The notes: a model not told the origin generated them from the letters alone. A DNA stretch of 64,000 nucleotides from Ambrosia x helenae (GCA_030844895.1 CM061231.1:136619023-136683022), one strand, 5' to 3'; positions 1-12,249 are shown, numbered from the stretch's first letter. Numbers and translations: made by a program.

Positions 1-344
1 GTGGCCCGAGAACTCTCGAGTACCTGATTCGCCAAAAGGGTGCCCGAGAGTGCTCAGAAATTGATTCGTTGGCCGTTCAAAAAAAATTCAACCAAGAATG
101 ATCTTTTCTAATTGGTAGGTCGTGGTTTGAAAATTGCAACTAAGACAACCATTCTACTTTCATAGTGCAAAGTTAAACTTGCAAATAATGTCAATACATA
201 CTTCGGTCAATCAACCATCACAAAACCAATGACATAGAGTGAGTCAGTTGTTACACAATGACTCGAACGATAATCATGTGCTCAACTTAAAGTTATTACT
301 TTATAGACCTTTATTTTTAATTATCAGACTCTTATCGGGTGTAT

Positions 345-402
<58 letters not shown>

Positions 403-1301
403 GGCTAATTTTGTGCTTTCATTAAAATTAAATTATGAGGCCTATGGGTTACATGGTTAGCGTTATGATATTGTAAATTAGGGTTTATGATTTATAATCC
501 AAGATTCAAATTATAAAAGTTTAAAAGTATAAGAAGGTATGTGATACAAATCAGAGTAGGCAATGGATACGATTTTATTAAATTCAAATGAAACATGTAG
601 ACAACGGTAGATCGGGATACATGATTCATCACTTTAACTAATAGTTGGGCAAACTAAAAATAATAAAAATATAGATTCACCACTTAACTCAAATTTAGGA
701 TCAAAAATACAAGTTAAATTTGCCAAATTTGAACTAGCAATGAAGAATCAATTTAACTCATAATCCAATAAGATAAATTAACACAATTTTTCTTTCACTC
801 TAAAACTCATTGTCCTCATTAACATTTAACGTTGTTTACATGTAGAATTGCATATTTGCATCACCACCTCATGTTCATGGGTGGACCTAAGTGTAGCATT
901 AAGTGACGGGTGTATCCCGTTAAAAAAAATAGTGTATTTTATAGGCAAAAACCCCGATAACACCTCTTGAAGTTTGGTTAAACCCTTCATCGCACTCTAA
1001 AAAATAAATCTTAAGTCCCCCACTGCTCACGTCCTATATCTAAAGAAACAAACAAGCTAGAATATTTCATGTGAAGCAAGAAATACAACTTGCCTAAGAA
1101 AACAAACTACATAAGCATAACTAAAAGAAGTGTGAATAACCAAATCATTGTAACTACATGGGGTGATGCATTTTCCCGAACATGCAACAACATTTTATTT
1201 CAATAAAAGAAGAAAATTGCATAAGGATAACAAGTAGACGGTCAACATGCAACTAAAAAAACATTTAATGAGTAGAGTTACATACTTACATCTATATGAA
1301 G
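1..1301. other. intergenic, no gene seen
   Basis: AT-rich sequence with stop codons in all frames and no recognisable coding or RNA signal. It contains a homopolymer T tract at 347-399 and otherwise diverged, probably transposon-derived, DNA. Confidence 0.6.
347..399. repeat. poly(T) tract of about 53 nt
   Basis: Uninterrupted run of T. It could be the tail of an old minus-strand retrotransposed copy, but no body or target duplication was found beside it. The exact length is unreliable in any sequencing technology. Confidence 0.8.
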
Positions 1302-1691
1302 ACATGGTCCAAGATAGAAAATTATAGAGACATAAAATTAAAGTTAAAGACTATTAGGGTAGGTTCATATGTGTTTTTAGATGTCTCATAGGAAATACAA
1401 TTCATACACACTTTTTGTTGGACGTTGCATGTGATTGTCTTCTTATGTTTAATAGGTTTTGTATATCTTTTCCATTTTTACCATGTGCTCTTTCCACCAT
1501 CTCTGTGATACCGGCTGTTTAAATCTCCTGTTCTTGTATTTATTTGTTGTGAGCTTTGGAGCCGAGGGTCTCTTTGAAAGCAACCTCTCTATTTCTCAGG
1601 GATAAAGATAAGGTCTGTCTACATCCACCCTTCTCGGACCCTACCAATAGTTGTGCTATTTATGAGATTTACTGTGCATGGTGGTTGTTGT
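1302..1691 (+). mobile_element. 5'-truncated RTE-type LINE, 3' end
   Basis: This stretch aligns by eye with the 3' ends of the two LINE copies at 43.1-43.9 kb and 47.6-49.0 kb. It has the same catggtccaagata motif from the end of the ORF, then the shared 3' untranslated region with 'gagccgagggtctct...accctaccaatag', and a terminal ggttgttg, a short TTG-type tail. Only the last few codons of the reverse transcriptase ORF remain. A possible short target duplication, tgaaga, flanks it. The RTE assignment rests on the ORF seen in the longer copies. Confidence 0.75.
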
Positions 1692-2050
1692 GAAGAACTA
1701 TTTTACCAAACTTGTTAGGACGGGTGTTGATGACTTTATGCCAACCCGCCTATTGACCCGATTATACCAGCAGCTAGTAATTTCAAACTTTGACGTTTTA
1801 TCGGGTAGCAATTGCTATATTAAATTGTATTTAATACAACGATATATTTGGAATTAAAAGTTTTAAATATTTAAGAAGATTAAATATTTTTGTTCTCTCT
1901 TAATAAACACAATATTATACAAACCTATAGTAGTATGTATATACCTTATTAATTTAATAATAATATAAAAAGAATTATCCATGTTTTGACATGTGTGAGT
2001 AGTATAGGGTTGAAATTGTGGCAATGGATAAAGTAGTAGTTAAGCACTTA
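1692..2050. other. intergenic, upstream of PP2C gene
   Basis: AT-rich, no ORF of interest. It probably contains the distal promoter of the phosphatase gene. No specific element can be named. Confidence 0.4.
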
Positions 2051-2058
2051 ATAAGCCT

Positions 2059-2066
2059 TTATATAT
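2059..2066 (+). promoter_or_regulatory. TATA box of the PP2C gene
   Basis: A tatatatt-like motif lies about 30-40 bp before a pyrimidine-rich leader (tcttctcttctcttc, about 2125-2145), which looks like a plant 5'UTR. The transcription start would be near 2090-2100. It is inferred from position and composition only. Confidence 0.45.
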
Positions 2067-2194
2067 TGACTTGGCTTTACAGAAATTTCTTCGATTTTTC
2101 AGTTGAACTTTCCTCGATTAATCATCTTCTCTTCTCTTCTCTTCGAATCTAATTTCACACCAAAAGCAGCCAATTAACCACTGTCTGAAAACGA

Positions 2195-2452
2195 GTAAGG
2201 AATCATAAATGCTTTTATACATACATACATACATATATATATATATTCCATTTCATATCAATAGATTTTCATCTCTAATCTCATCCGTTTGCATTAATTT
2301 TATACAGACTTACGCTCTCTATATTGATTAAATTGCAATTCTGCTGTTTCAAAAGTGTTTTGTTAATTTTTCATTCATCCCTTTTGTTATTATTATTCAG
2401 TTTATGTTTGATGTGTATAGAGTATATCGATCATATTCTTGTCTTACTGTTG

Positions 2453-2522
<70 letters not shown>

Positions 2523-2921
2523 GCCTGTCTGCATGCTATTTTGATGTAATTTTCATTTTTATGGAATGAAATGGATAACAATTCAAAGTTAAAAAAAAAT
2601 TATTCACAATAGTTTTAAGAATTTGATTAATTCTGAGGTTGAAAATCAAGTCCCAATCGATACTCAAACGAACAAAATAGTAGAAGAAAAGAATTTGTGA
2701 ATAACTCTCACTTTCTATTAATCAGAAAATAACTCAAAACTGATCAAAATTTTGATAAATTAGTTCTTCGTTTTTTCATTCGAGTTTGTTCTGAATTTGT
2801 CGATCAGTTTTAACCTCAAATGAAGCTTAAATGCTGTGAAATGATCTAAATTCTATCTTACTTGAAGCTTATGTTGTTTTGTTGTGCAAACTAATTTTTT
2901 TAAGCTTATCTGTTTTTGCAG
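2195..2921 (+). other. 5'UTR intron of the PP2C gene
   Basis: Donor acga|gtaagg at 2195 and acceptor tttttgcag at 2921, 41 nt before the ATG. The intron is T-rich and contains a (TTA)n microsatellite. Both splice sites fit plant consensus. A leader intron close to the start codon is common in housekeeping plant genes. Confidence 0.55.
2455..2521. repeat. (TTA)n microsatellite
   Basis: About 22 uninterrupted TTA units inside the 5'UTR intron of the phosphatase gene. The tyrosine run in the overlapping forward frame is an artefact of this repeat. Confidence 0.95.
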
Positions 2922-2962
2922 GAAATTTGATCGAAACTTTACGAATCAGTAATTAACTAATT

Positions 2963-3816
2963 ATGGGATATCTTGATTCGGTTATATCATGGGTCAACCC
3001 GAATGGTTCTGGTGTATCGCCCGTTACAGGAAGTGGTCTGAGTAAAGACTCAAGATTTAGCTATGGTTATGCTAGCTCTGCAGGGAGAAGATCTTCAATG
3101 GAGGATTTTTACGAGACAAGAATTGACGGTGTGGATGGAAAATTGGTTGGTCTCTTTGGGGTATTTGATGGTCATGGTGGTGTTCGTGCTGCAGAATACG
3201 TTAAACAGAATCTTTTTACTAATCTTATTAAGCATCCGAAGTTTATATCGGATACGAAATCAGCGATAGCTGAATCGTACAGTTACACAGACTCGGAGTT
3301 TATAAAGTCAGAAATTAATCAGATGAAAGATGTAGGGTCAACTGCTTCCACTGCTATAGTTGTTGGTAACCGTTTGCTAGTTGCAAACGTTGGCGACTCC
3401 AGAGCTGTGATTTGCAGAAATGGGAACGCGGTTGCTGTTTCTAGAGATCACAAGCCGATCAGTCTGATGAACGACGACGGATTGAAGATGCTGGTGGCTT
3501 TGTGATGTGGGCGGGAACGTGGAGAGTTGGTGGCGTTCTTGCTGTTTCGCGTGCGTTTGGTGATAAGTTGCTGAAACAGTTTGTTGTGGCGGATCCGGAA
3601 ATTCAAGAAGAGGAAATTGATGGAAGTTTAGAGTTTCTTATTCTTGCAAGTGATGGGCTTTGGGATGTCGTGAGCAATGAGGAGGCTGTCGCGATGGTGA
3701 AGCCGATTGAGAGCCCAGAAGATGCTGCAAAGAGATTGATGCAGGAAGCTTCTGAGAGAGGTAGTGCAGATAACATTACAGTAGTCGTCGTTCGCTTCTT
3801 GCAGGCGAGTTGTTAA
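2963..3816 (+). CDS. PP2C-type protein phosphatase, one-base frameshift
   Basis: A serine/threonine phosphatase of the Mg/Mn-dependent PP2C family, closest from memory to the Arabidopsis clade with WIN2/At4g31750. The first frame (2963-3505) shows the early motifs: RSSMEDFYE, FGVFDGHGG, the GSTAS stretch, VGDSRAVICR and SRDHKP. After codon 165 (about 3457) the frame is wrong, and it resumes one base out with GTWRVGGVLAVSRAFGD, LILASDGLWDVVSNEEA and the metal-binding DNIT motif, ending at 3816. One G appears to be missing after 'aagccg'. Joined, the product is about 284 residues, slightly shorter than usual because the C-terminal tail after the DNIT motif is nearly absent. No intron interrupts the coding part. 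A real gene with a sequencing error and a young pseudogene are both possible. Confidence 0.88.
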
Positions 3817-5177
3817 CTTGGTTAGTGAAACGGGTTCGTATTTCATGTATTGTTTTATTATTTAAATTAATGTAATATAAATGTGTGATACATATTTACA
3901 TCATGTGCTTTTTATGGATCTGTTACAGATACCTTTTTTATGGTATTTTTACTTGTATTTTAACTTGAAATGTAATGTTGTTGAATATGGGTCAAGATGT
4001 TTTCTTAGTCCTAGACTTTGAATTAATGCCACATGGCTTATTAAGGTTGTTAATGATAAGTTTGCAATGGATCCTAGTTACCTCCTACATTTTTTGGCTT
4101 TATATGGTCTTGGAAGCTATTGTATACACATAGGGAAATTCATTCAAAGCTGTCTTTATATAATGTTATTTAAATGTGATAATTTCTAACATGGCACAAA
4201 CATAATACAGATCTTACGTTGTCGTTTTTAACCCATTTAATAGGCATGTCCGTTCGGGTTGACACGTTTAATGTGTTTAATTACACAGGTCTAACGACTT
4301 AAAGTTAGAATAAAATATATGATCAACCAGACACACACAGGGTCAACCGGCTAACCTGTTTACAACTTGTTTACAATCCACCGGCTCATTTACGACTTGC
4401 CAACCTGTCAACCCGGTTGACTCGTATAGATAAATGGATACACTAGTTGTGTTTAGGTTACCAGATTTTAACTGTCCATATGTCTAAGCTAGGTTTGATG
4501 TCTATTACTTGTGTAACCCATTGGTCCAGACATGTCAAACGAACGCGCACACACACTAAAATTCGTTGACAGGTTGTAAACGAGCAATAATCAGGTTATA
4601 AACAAGTCGGATAGGTCGTAAACAAGTTGTATAAAGATGTAAATGGATTACACAGATCGCAGGTTATTTTAAAGGGGTCAATGACTTGTCCGTTTTTTAT
4701 TATAACCCAAACATGACTTATTTTATTAAGTTTGTTAGACAGGTCAGTCTCAACACTACCTATGGTAAAACCTAATTCTATTTATATCAATATCATGTCG
4801 ATTGTTGTATTTCAAGTTTTGTGCGCTATAACAGACGCCAATGTTATTTTGTTTGCAACGAACATGATTTTAACTTTAGTAATCAAAGGCTAACAAATGC
4901 ACTTAATATACAAAAAGTGCCTCTTAATTGTTCAGACTTAAGAAGCGATAGACTTTGCGCAGACATAATACCATCACTAATGTCAAGAAGGCTGACACAA
5001 AACTCAGGCGAACTCGACACAAAAACAGTTTCATTAGGGCATCAAACAACGGTGTCTCAAAAGTTGTTCATCAAGAAGACCAAAGATAAACAAGAACTTT
5101 TGCACATAAACCTCCACGGATTCTTTTTAATATTACTACACGGGCCATAAACTATGACTGCTTCATCCTACAACTTC
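3817..5177. other. intergenic, with degenerate hAT-like repeat
   Basis: No convincing gene. From about 4225 to 4765 the DNA carries repeated words (gtaaacaagttgta, tttacaacttgtttac on the other strand, acaggttgtaaac) like those in the hAT element at 6653-7094. It is therefore probably an old non-autonomous copy without recognisable ends. The last about 100 bp should be 3'UTR of the FAR1-family gene. Confidence 0.4.
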
Positions 5178-8100
5178 CTATGTAAAACAATCATTTCTGG
5201 CATACCGTGAAGAAGGAACCGGGTGGTCTCTAATCCTTGATAATAAAACAGAAACATGTTCCATGGCCATATCAAGCCGATCTTTTGATTTGGCTGATTC
5301 TGTCACAAGATTTGACACCATACCTTGCAATAACTGAACTCTTTCTGTATGATCACTCAAAGTGATCTGAAGGAGCTTTGCTGATGTGTGTATGCGCCTC
5401 CAACGCAGGGGCATATACCTGATAAACACCCAAATAAGACATTATTTTATGTGTCAATATGTCGATTTGGCTCTTAACAGATCAACACCTAAATAAAAGA
5501 AAATACAGCTGAAAAGGAACCGGGAACAAGTTAGCAGACGCTGAAATGAATTTTTAATGCAAAGTCTCACATATCTTATTCAAGAAATTTATATTAGAGT
5601 TGATATAAAATGACTTTTGTAATCATATTTGACACGCTGATTATTCATTTTAAAAAACGCACAAAAAAATGTTTCAAACCCAGCCAACCCAATGACTAAT
5701 CCAGTTTTAACATGCATCATGAATTACCCGGTTTGACAGGTTATCCAACCCGTCCACTTTGCTGCTTCCAGTGGCGAAGGTTTGTAGGGGCGGGGAGGGG
5801 CGGCCGACCCCCCCGGATTTTCGCGCAGAAGTTCCGATTATATAGTATCCGTATAGAAAATTTTGAAAATATAGGGTTTCGACCCCCCGAAACTGGTTTT
5901 CGACCCCCCGAACCCAGTGACTTCCGAACCCCCCGGTGACTTCCGACCCCCCGAACCTTCGGGTCAAGCTTCGCCACTGGCTGCTTCTACCTAGAGTAAT
6001 AATCAAATACACCATACCAAACGATATCTTACATTATTCCTATTTACAGGAGTTATTTTACTAAATGGATATAACATTGTTACCTACTTTAAACATTACC
6101 TTTCTGGAATCTGAAAGCAATTTCCTGTGGAGAGTACTCGAAGAGCATGCCTACAGAGGATTCCAGAGAACTCAAAGTGGTGGCAGCTACAGCTGATAAT
6201 GCCTTCACGTGGGACCCAATAAACTTTTCGACCACCTTCAATTTTTGTATGGTGTCTAACTAAGAACCCATCTTCAAGTTGAAACGATGCATAATGAGCA
6301 GCCAGCACAAGTTGTTCTTGTAGCTTCGAGAATGCAAAAGGTGTTAGAACTGAAGCTGCATGGGATTCCATGGGTGCCCCTGTTTTCAAGCAAATGTTTT
6401 GGAGGTTCTGTTGCATTGTTTGCTGTTCACCTGCCTGATCCTTGAAGTCCACAGCAACAGCCACCTGATTTGCAAATTGATTATTGTGATTTGAAAAAGA
6501 AAATAAAGTAAGTAATCTGTTGATTAGATATCTTAGCAGAGTGGGAAATATAGGCATGTTAGGTAACGGGTCAGAATACTATTTACCTGCTTCCCCAAAT
6601 CTAATTTGAGGCCCTAAATAATGAGGAAATTACAATGGTGAGCACCTCTATCTAGGGGTGTCGACCATGTCGGGTTGGCAGGTTTTATTGTACAACCCAA
6701 ACACGACCCTTATATTTATTTGTGTCAAATACATCAGCCGTAACCCGCACACACTTAAAATCATGTAGCCCGAACATACTTAAAATCATGTAGCCCGAAC
6801 ACACTTAAAATCGTGTAACCTGAACACGGCCCGTTTAACCTATTTATCTAAACATGTCAAACAGGTTGATGGGTTGGCGGATAGTAATCAAGTTGTAAAC
6901 GTGTTAATTGCATTGGTGGATCATTAAAAATGGGTTAAACATGTCATAAACAGGTAATCCAGTTGACCGGTTTAAACAAGTCAACCCAAACACAACCCAC
7001 TTATTAAACAGGGTAGATAAGACAACCCAAAACCCAATCATTTTAGTGTCTTATCCGTGTCGTGTTTTGGGTACTATCAAAAATAGCCACCCTACCTATA
7101 TCCAAACACTTCAAATTTGTTACCGTGACATCAAATTTCAATAATCGTTTTAAATGCATAACCTAACACGCTTTAAAAGCTCAAAGTTAAGCACCTTTAA
7201 CACTTCTTCCATGATGACATAAAAGCTTATGATATCAATAGAACGCAAATCATATAAGATTATGTAGAACAAACTGATAAGAAAAGATAACATACTTGTT
7301 CAATGAAGTGTGCAAGTCGAGTTTGGGCACTCAAGAACCGTTGGATGAAAGCATTAATAGCTTTTGAATGTGCGGTTGTTGTCATTCCAGCAAAAAAATG
7401 GCTTCTCAAATACGGCAAAGCCCAGAGGTTTCTTGAGGCAAACAAGTTGTTTATGTGGCGGTTGGTGTGGAGCCCAAAAGAATTAACCATATCTCTCCAG
7501 CCCATTTCAAAATCTTCAATTGACTCCATATTATAAAGTCGATAAAATTCACTTTTCCACTCATTATATCGTTCTCCCAAAACAGCATTAAACCAAGATG
7601 GGAATTTTGCAACAATCAGCCAGATGCAATAAGCATGTTTAGCAGAAGGCATTTCCATTGATATAGCTTCTCTTACACATAATGTTTGGTCAGTTAATAT
7701 CGTCTGTGGAACTTTCCCATTCATAAACCCCAAGAACGCCTTTCACAAAATGAAATAAATAATTTAGAAATTAACAAACAAAAGATTCCACAAATTGATT
7801 GTGTGACACATTGTAGGTGTCAATCTAGATTCAATAATAGGTAAACCCCTGGAAGGCCTTTCACGAAATGAAATGAACTAATTTAGCCAAAGTGCCAAAA
7901 GATTCCATGAACAGAATGGATGACAGATAGCACTGATTTTGATTACTTAAGAGATACTAATTTAAACCCAATGACCCATGTATTAGTAAATGGGTCAATT
8001 GACTGTCAAAAGTAGCCCAAACTGCATGTAAATTGCTTTAGCAAGACAAACTTGATAATCACTGTCATGATAAAGATTTTGCAATCATATTCGATTCTAA

Positions 8101-9852
8101 GTATTTATAGATACAGAAAAATGAATAAAAAGTGTTTGTGGGTCAACCTCAACCTTCCCCTACGGTCCTACCAGGCTCTTTTTGACCTGAATTCATCTCC
8201 CAACCTGCCATTTTGTCACCTCGGTTTTGGAGACCATATAGTCAACTGGCTTGGACAATGGTGTTACCATATCCTTCTTTATTCTCCTCTTTAAGAGGAA
8301 CAGTTCTGGTAATTCTTAAAAAGCACATATAAGCCCCATTTTGTATTTTTTTAACCTTACTTTATGAACCACAAAGATAATTTTTTATTGTACAGACATA
8401 ATTAAAGATTAATTTATTCATATGTCAATGTGAAGACTTACATTTGTACCCTACATTTTCTAAAAATGGTCAAATCCAAGTGTCTTGTATCATGCAATTG
8501 CTCATACGTACTTTGCAGCATAGTTGTCCGCAATAAGGCAATGATTCAATTGTTAGCCTCTTGTTGTACATATAACTATTCCAATCAGACTAAAAGTATT
8601 AAGGCTGCTACATTCAATATGTCATTGGCAAGGCAATATAAAATCTTCACAAAAACCCTATCCACAAAAAGCATGTCACAAGATTGTTCTTAATACTGTC
8701 TAGTGTCTACAGGTGTTGAACTGATTCAACTGAAGAAAGAAAAGAAGTGTTACTAAGCCAAAGGAACAAAAACTGGCAACGCAAGAGAAATATAGTCATT
8801 AAACATCATACACATATAATAAGGCAATCTTGACTAGCATAAGCATAACAATAAATTAATTTATGTGATTACCTTCAAAGCCCATGAATAGGACTTCACG
8901 TTTTCCTCCCGCAGAAGTGCACAACCAAAAAAACAAGGCATACCATAATTATTCATTCCAACCCATATCCCTAGTGGCATATCAAAAGCATTCAATCGAT
9001 GTGTTGTATCAAATACCACCGCATCACCAAATACTTCATATAATTGGACAGATGATGCATATGACCATGCGATATTTTCCAACCGATTATTTGAATCAAG
9101 CTTATACTCAAACTGGAAGTTATGATCCTTATCTTTAATATTTCTACACATTCTGAGTAAATCAATGCTCTCATCCTCCAAATCCACTTTCCTAAATGAT
9201 TGAAGCAAATTTCTTACATCCTTTTCGGTGAAAGGAAGGTATCCGGCTCCACGCATTTCTCGAGTTCCAAAAGCCTCATCATTTGCTGCACTGAAATTCC
9301 CGTTTTGGCAAACATGAGGATTCGGTTTTTGTCTGCATCTGAAATAGTACGATAAGCCGGAAGAAAACGAACTTGATTTGGTTCCAAAAGTTCATGATTA
9401 TGATGATTTGAAAACCCCGTTACTCGCCATTCAGGTGCTCCTAACTCCGTTGTTTTACTTATACGCATATACGCTTGACAGCCACATCTCGATGATTTCC
9501 TATTTCTTTGTGGTTTATTTTCACTTAATGTTTTGACAGGTGTATTTCCCGCCCTGTGGCAGACAAAATAGCGCCGGGTAAGACCTTTCCCCACACCATC
9601 TTTACCTTCAGTTCTATGCCGACGAATTGAGAAACCACATCGTTTGGCAAATTCACTATAGAATTCATAAGCATGATCATGAGTAGCGAATCTTTGGCCA
9701 ATATATGGAATAGCATCATCTGTTGTTTCTAACAATACTTTTGTTTCATCCGGTGATTCTTCCGTGCTACTTGTTTCATCCAAAGACATGGACCGCTGAT
9801 CCGAGTGGTCATCATAAACGACCAATAGCTGTTCTCCATCATCGGACATCAT
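5178..9852 (-). CDS. FRS11: FAR1-RELATED SEQUENCE transcription factor, FRS11-like
   Basis: A nuclear DNA-binding regulator derived from a Mutator-like transposase (FHY3/FAR1 family, light signalling). Coding exons in order are 9852-8873, 7739-7296, 6464-6100 and 5418-5178, all with GT-AG junctions. Together they give about 676 residues, close to the 680 of Arabidopsis At1g10240 as I remember it. The N-terminal FAR1 zinc-finger region starts at YIGQRFATHDHAYEFY (about residue 49). The transposase core has VVFDTTHRLNAFDMPLGIWVG. The SWIM zinc finger C-S-C...C-R-H is at about residues 567-581. The frame breaks near 9245: after CVEP it should continue GYLPFTEKD, but one G is missing in 'gagccgg', so exon 1 is split into two overlapping frames. 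Introns 2 and 3 each host a hAT MITE. Confidence 0.88.
5769..5979. mobile_element. 211-bp hAT MITE in FRS11 intron 3
   Basis: Terminal inverted repeats cagtggcgaag / cttcgccactg are flanked by a perfect 8-bp duplication gctgcttc (5761-5768 and 5980-5987). The inside is unusually C/G-rich, with several cgaccccccgaa words. Length, ends and duplication are typical of a non-autonomous hAT. Confidence 0.92.
6653..7094. mobile_element. 442-bp non-autonomous hAT in FRS11 intron 2
   Basis: Starts taggggtgtcgac and ends with its partial inverse (gccaccc-ta). It is flanked by cctctatc and cctatatc, an 8-bp duplication with one difference. Inside it has tandem words such as aaaatcatgtagcccgaac and aacctgttta-like motifs. 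Confidence 0.8.
7740..8872 (-). other. intron 1 (coding) of FRS11-like gene
   Basis: Donor ttgaag|gtaatc and acceptor gaaag|gcg on the minus strand, phase 0. No nested element or gene could be recognised in these 1.1 kb. Confidence 0.7.
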
Positions 9853-9969
9853 AGTTGGTCCTCAAAAGCTCTATAGTTTCGGGTCAAAACTGTCTTTTAA
9901 CTTTTTGCCATTTGTTCCTGAACAAAGAACATAACATATTAACATAAAATGGTGAGAATAAAAATTCTC

Positions 9970-10400
9970 ATAGTTATCAAAGACGCTAGGCGCACTCAAG
10001 CCGCATAGGCCTCGCATGGGGTCTACGCGGAAGGCGCAAAGAAAAAGAGCAAGGGCCTGAGATTAAAAAACGAACAAAGAAAAAAAAAGTAAACTACATT
10101 AAATAATACTATTCTTCAAATAAAGTAAACAAAAGCTATTATAAAACATTGAATATCATCTAATCAGTATCAAAAGTTTCGAAATATTAATGCATTAGTG
10201 CACAAAAGTCGTTTTTCTTAGATAAAGGTAGAAATTTGGCTAGAATCTAGCCATAATTTAGAGAATTTGGCTAAAATCTCTCCGGAATTTGGGAATCTCG
10301 TCAGAATCTACGCCTAAACCATCACCTGGAGAACTAAAGCATCATTGCCTCGCCTGAAAAAATGAGCCTAGGAGTAATAGTAGTTTACTCTTATAATGTC
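9970..10400. mobile_element. decayed hAT-like remnant in 5'UTR intron
   Basis: The start tagttatcaaagacgctaggcgcactcaa resembles the terminus tagttgtcaaaggcgtaaagcgcactcaa of the foldback at 40.8-42.6 kb. The far end (gcctcgcctgaaaaaatgagcctagg) is related only loosely. It is probably an old copy of the same hAT family. Confidence 0.5.
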
Positions 10401-10440
10401 ATTACTTTTAGTACCATTTTTTGTTACAGTTTAAATTACC

Positions 10441-10510
10441 CGCGCCACAACGGAAGCAACCTCTCTACCCTCCCCGGACCGTACCATGAGTGGGATTTTT
10501 CTAGGTACGT
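10441..10510 (+). repeat. possible LINE 3'-end scrap
   Basis: The words gaagcaacctctctaccctccccgga and gtgggatttttctaggtacg match parts of the RTE LINE 3' region at 43.8 kb with the middle missing. The stretch is very short, so only a family resemblance is claimed. Confidence 0.4.
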
Positions 10511-11324
10511 ACGTTTGCATTTAAAACCATAAGTTAGTAAAATAATAATAATAATAATAATAATTGTTCAAAAAGTAAATGTTATAAATCTCCATGAACA
10601 AAATGAACCAACACATTACTCAATTTCACATGATCTCTTACAATTGATGTTCTAATAATATTTATAGTATCAAATGACAACAAAACTTAATCATCTAAGC
10701 ATTTTGATTAGGATATTATCTGACATTGTAATAAGAATAATAAAATTAGGGATTTAAGGAATACTTACAGAAGATGCGATTGTGAAGTGTGTGTGTGTGG
10801 GTTACAGGATAGTGCGTGAACGAGTGGGACGATTGATATGGGAAGAAAGGGGGAATTGTGGTAAGGATGAACCCTAATTTGCGCCAGGGTTAAGATGTGA
10901 ATGCTTTATAACGTGCGCACTGCTTATCCAGCGCCGTTGTGTGTCCAAACAGGCCGCATGCGGAGTTAAGTTACAATGGGTATGTTTGGCAAAGAGTTTT
11001 TAGAAACTTTTAGGAGCTTTAAGGTTTATGCTTCAAGTTTTTAAGAAAAAAACTCATATTCAACAAAAAACCTTGTTTGGTTGAAGGATCTTCAAACTTT
11101 TAGGTTATGAGAAAAATTCTATATTGAAACGCTACTAGTACAAGCGTTTAAGAAAAAACTCATATTAGCTACAAGCTTTTAATAAGAAAATGACATAAAT
11201 ACTCATTTTACTAGGGCTGGCAAATCGTGTCCCTAACAGGTTAACAGGTCTCTGACGCGCGCGAACAAATAAGTTCTAAACATGAACACGACTCGTTTAT
11301 GTGACAACCGTCACTTTTCCTTTT

Positions 11325-11327
<3 letters not shown>

Positions 11328-11386
<59 letters not shown>

Positions 11387-11393
11387 TATTATT
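11328..11393. repeat. (TAA)n microsatellite
   Basis: About 20 units of an AAT/TAA repeat near the left end of the solo LTR. Confidence 0.9.
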
Positions 11394-11550
11394 GTAATAC
11401 TAATTTTTACAAAGTTAAACCCAACCCTATTATTATTAAACCCAATATCCCTTCCTTTTAATTTACCCCCACCTGAGCCCAATCCATCTGCAGGCCCATC
11501 AAACCCGGCCCATTAACCAACCCCCTTGTTCTGTTTAAACAAAAAAAAAA

Positions 11551-11626
11551 TCTGTAGCCGCCCGGACTCGAACTCGGGCCGGCTACCAAACCAAGGCACA
11601 ACATTACCACTGCACCACGAGGTGTT
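11551..11626 (-). other. tRNA-like sequence within solo LTR
   Basis: The minus strand reads gtggtgcagtggta (A-box-like), then the B-box gttcgagtcc inside a GC-rich T-arm-like hairpin, followed by a run of T (a polymerase III stop). The acceptor stem does not pair. It is a tRNA-derived fragment or SINE head rather than a working tRNA gene. Confidence 0.5.
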
Positions 11627-12249
11627 ATGTGTTAGAACATGAGACTTATTTGGTTTTAAAGGCTTTTTAAAGCCCAAAATGATTTCTTTTTTTCTCCCAC
11701 TGATGTCGAGCAACAGAGAGTTGAAAACACAGTCAAACCAACATTGTTGACCATCTTATTTTTGGATAATTTTGGATGGAATCTCATGATTCATGGCTGT
11801 CATTTGACTAATCATAACAAACGCATTATATTAACCCGTATAACCAGCTCGATTTCGTGCAAAATTGACGTATTTGTATTAACTTGGTCTAAACTTTCTA
11901 AACCATAAAACGCGTAGGCTTAGTATAAATTAAACCCTCTGAGAGACCCTATAGATGCCGAATACTCACCCTCAATCTTCAATTTCTCTTGATAATTCTC
12001 TGTTCGTGGTTTTCTTGTTCGAGTTGACTTTGAGGTTTGACTCGTCGTTCGTGTCTGATTCAGCATTGTAAGTTTAATTTCTGTTATGGAATTCTTTAAT
12101 CGGCATGAACACAACGTTTACCCTATGGTTAATTAGATTAATGATTGTGAATTGCTTGAATGAAGAATCTAGGGTTCATATGCTTAAATTTGGGGATAAA
12201 CTTGATTTTGTATAATATATTTATTTTAAATCAAACGGAACTAATCACA

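Larger units (their letters stand above)
9918..10768 (-). other. 5'UTR intron of FRS11-like gene
   Basis: On the minus strand a leader exon above 10769 ends cttct|gtaagtatt, and an acceptor ttgttcag lies at 9918, 65 nt before the ATG. The intron contains the remnant described at 9970-10400 and a short (aat)n run near 10543. Confidence 0.5.

Noticed and set aside
2324..2569. Forward frame with a tyrosine run
   Set aside because: It is the translation of the (TTA)n microsatellite within the 5'UTR intron of the phosphatase gene.
4821..5150. Forward frame of 109 codons between the PP2C and FRS11-like genes
   Set aside because: No conserved motif and it overlaps the presumed 3'UTR of the opposite-strand gene.
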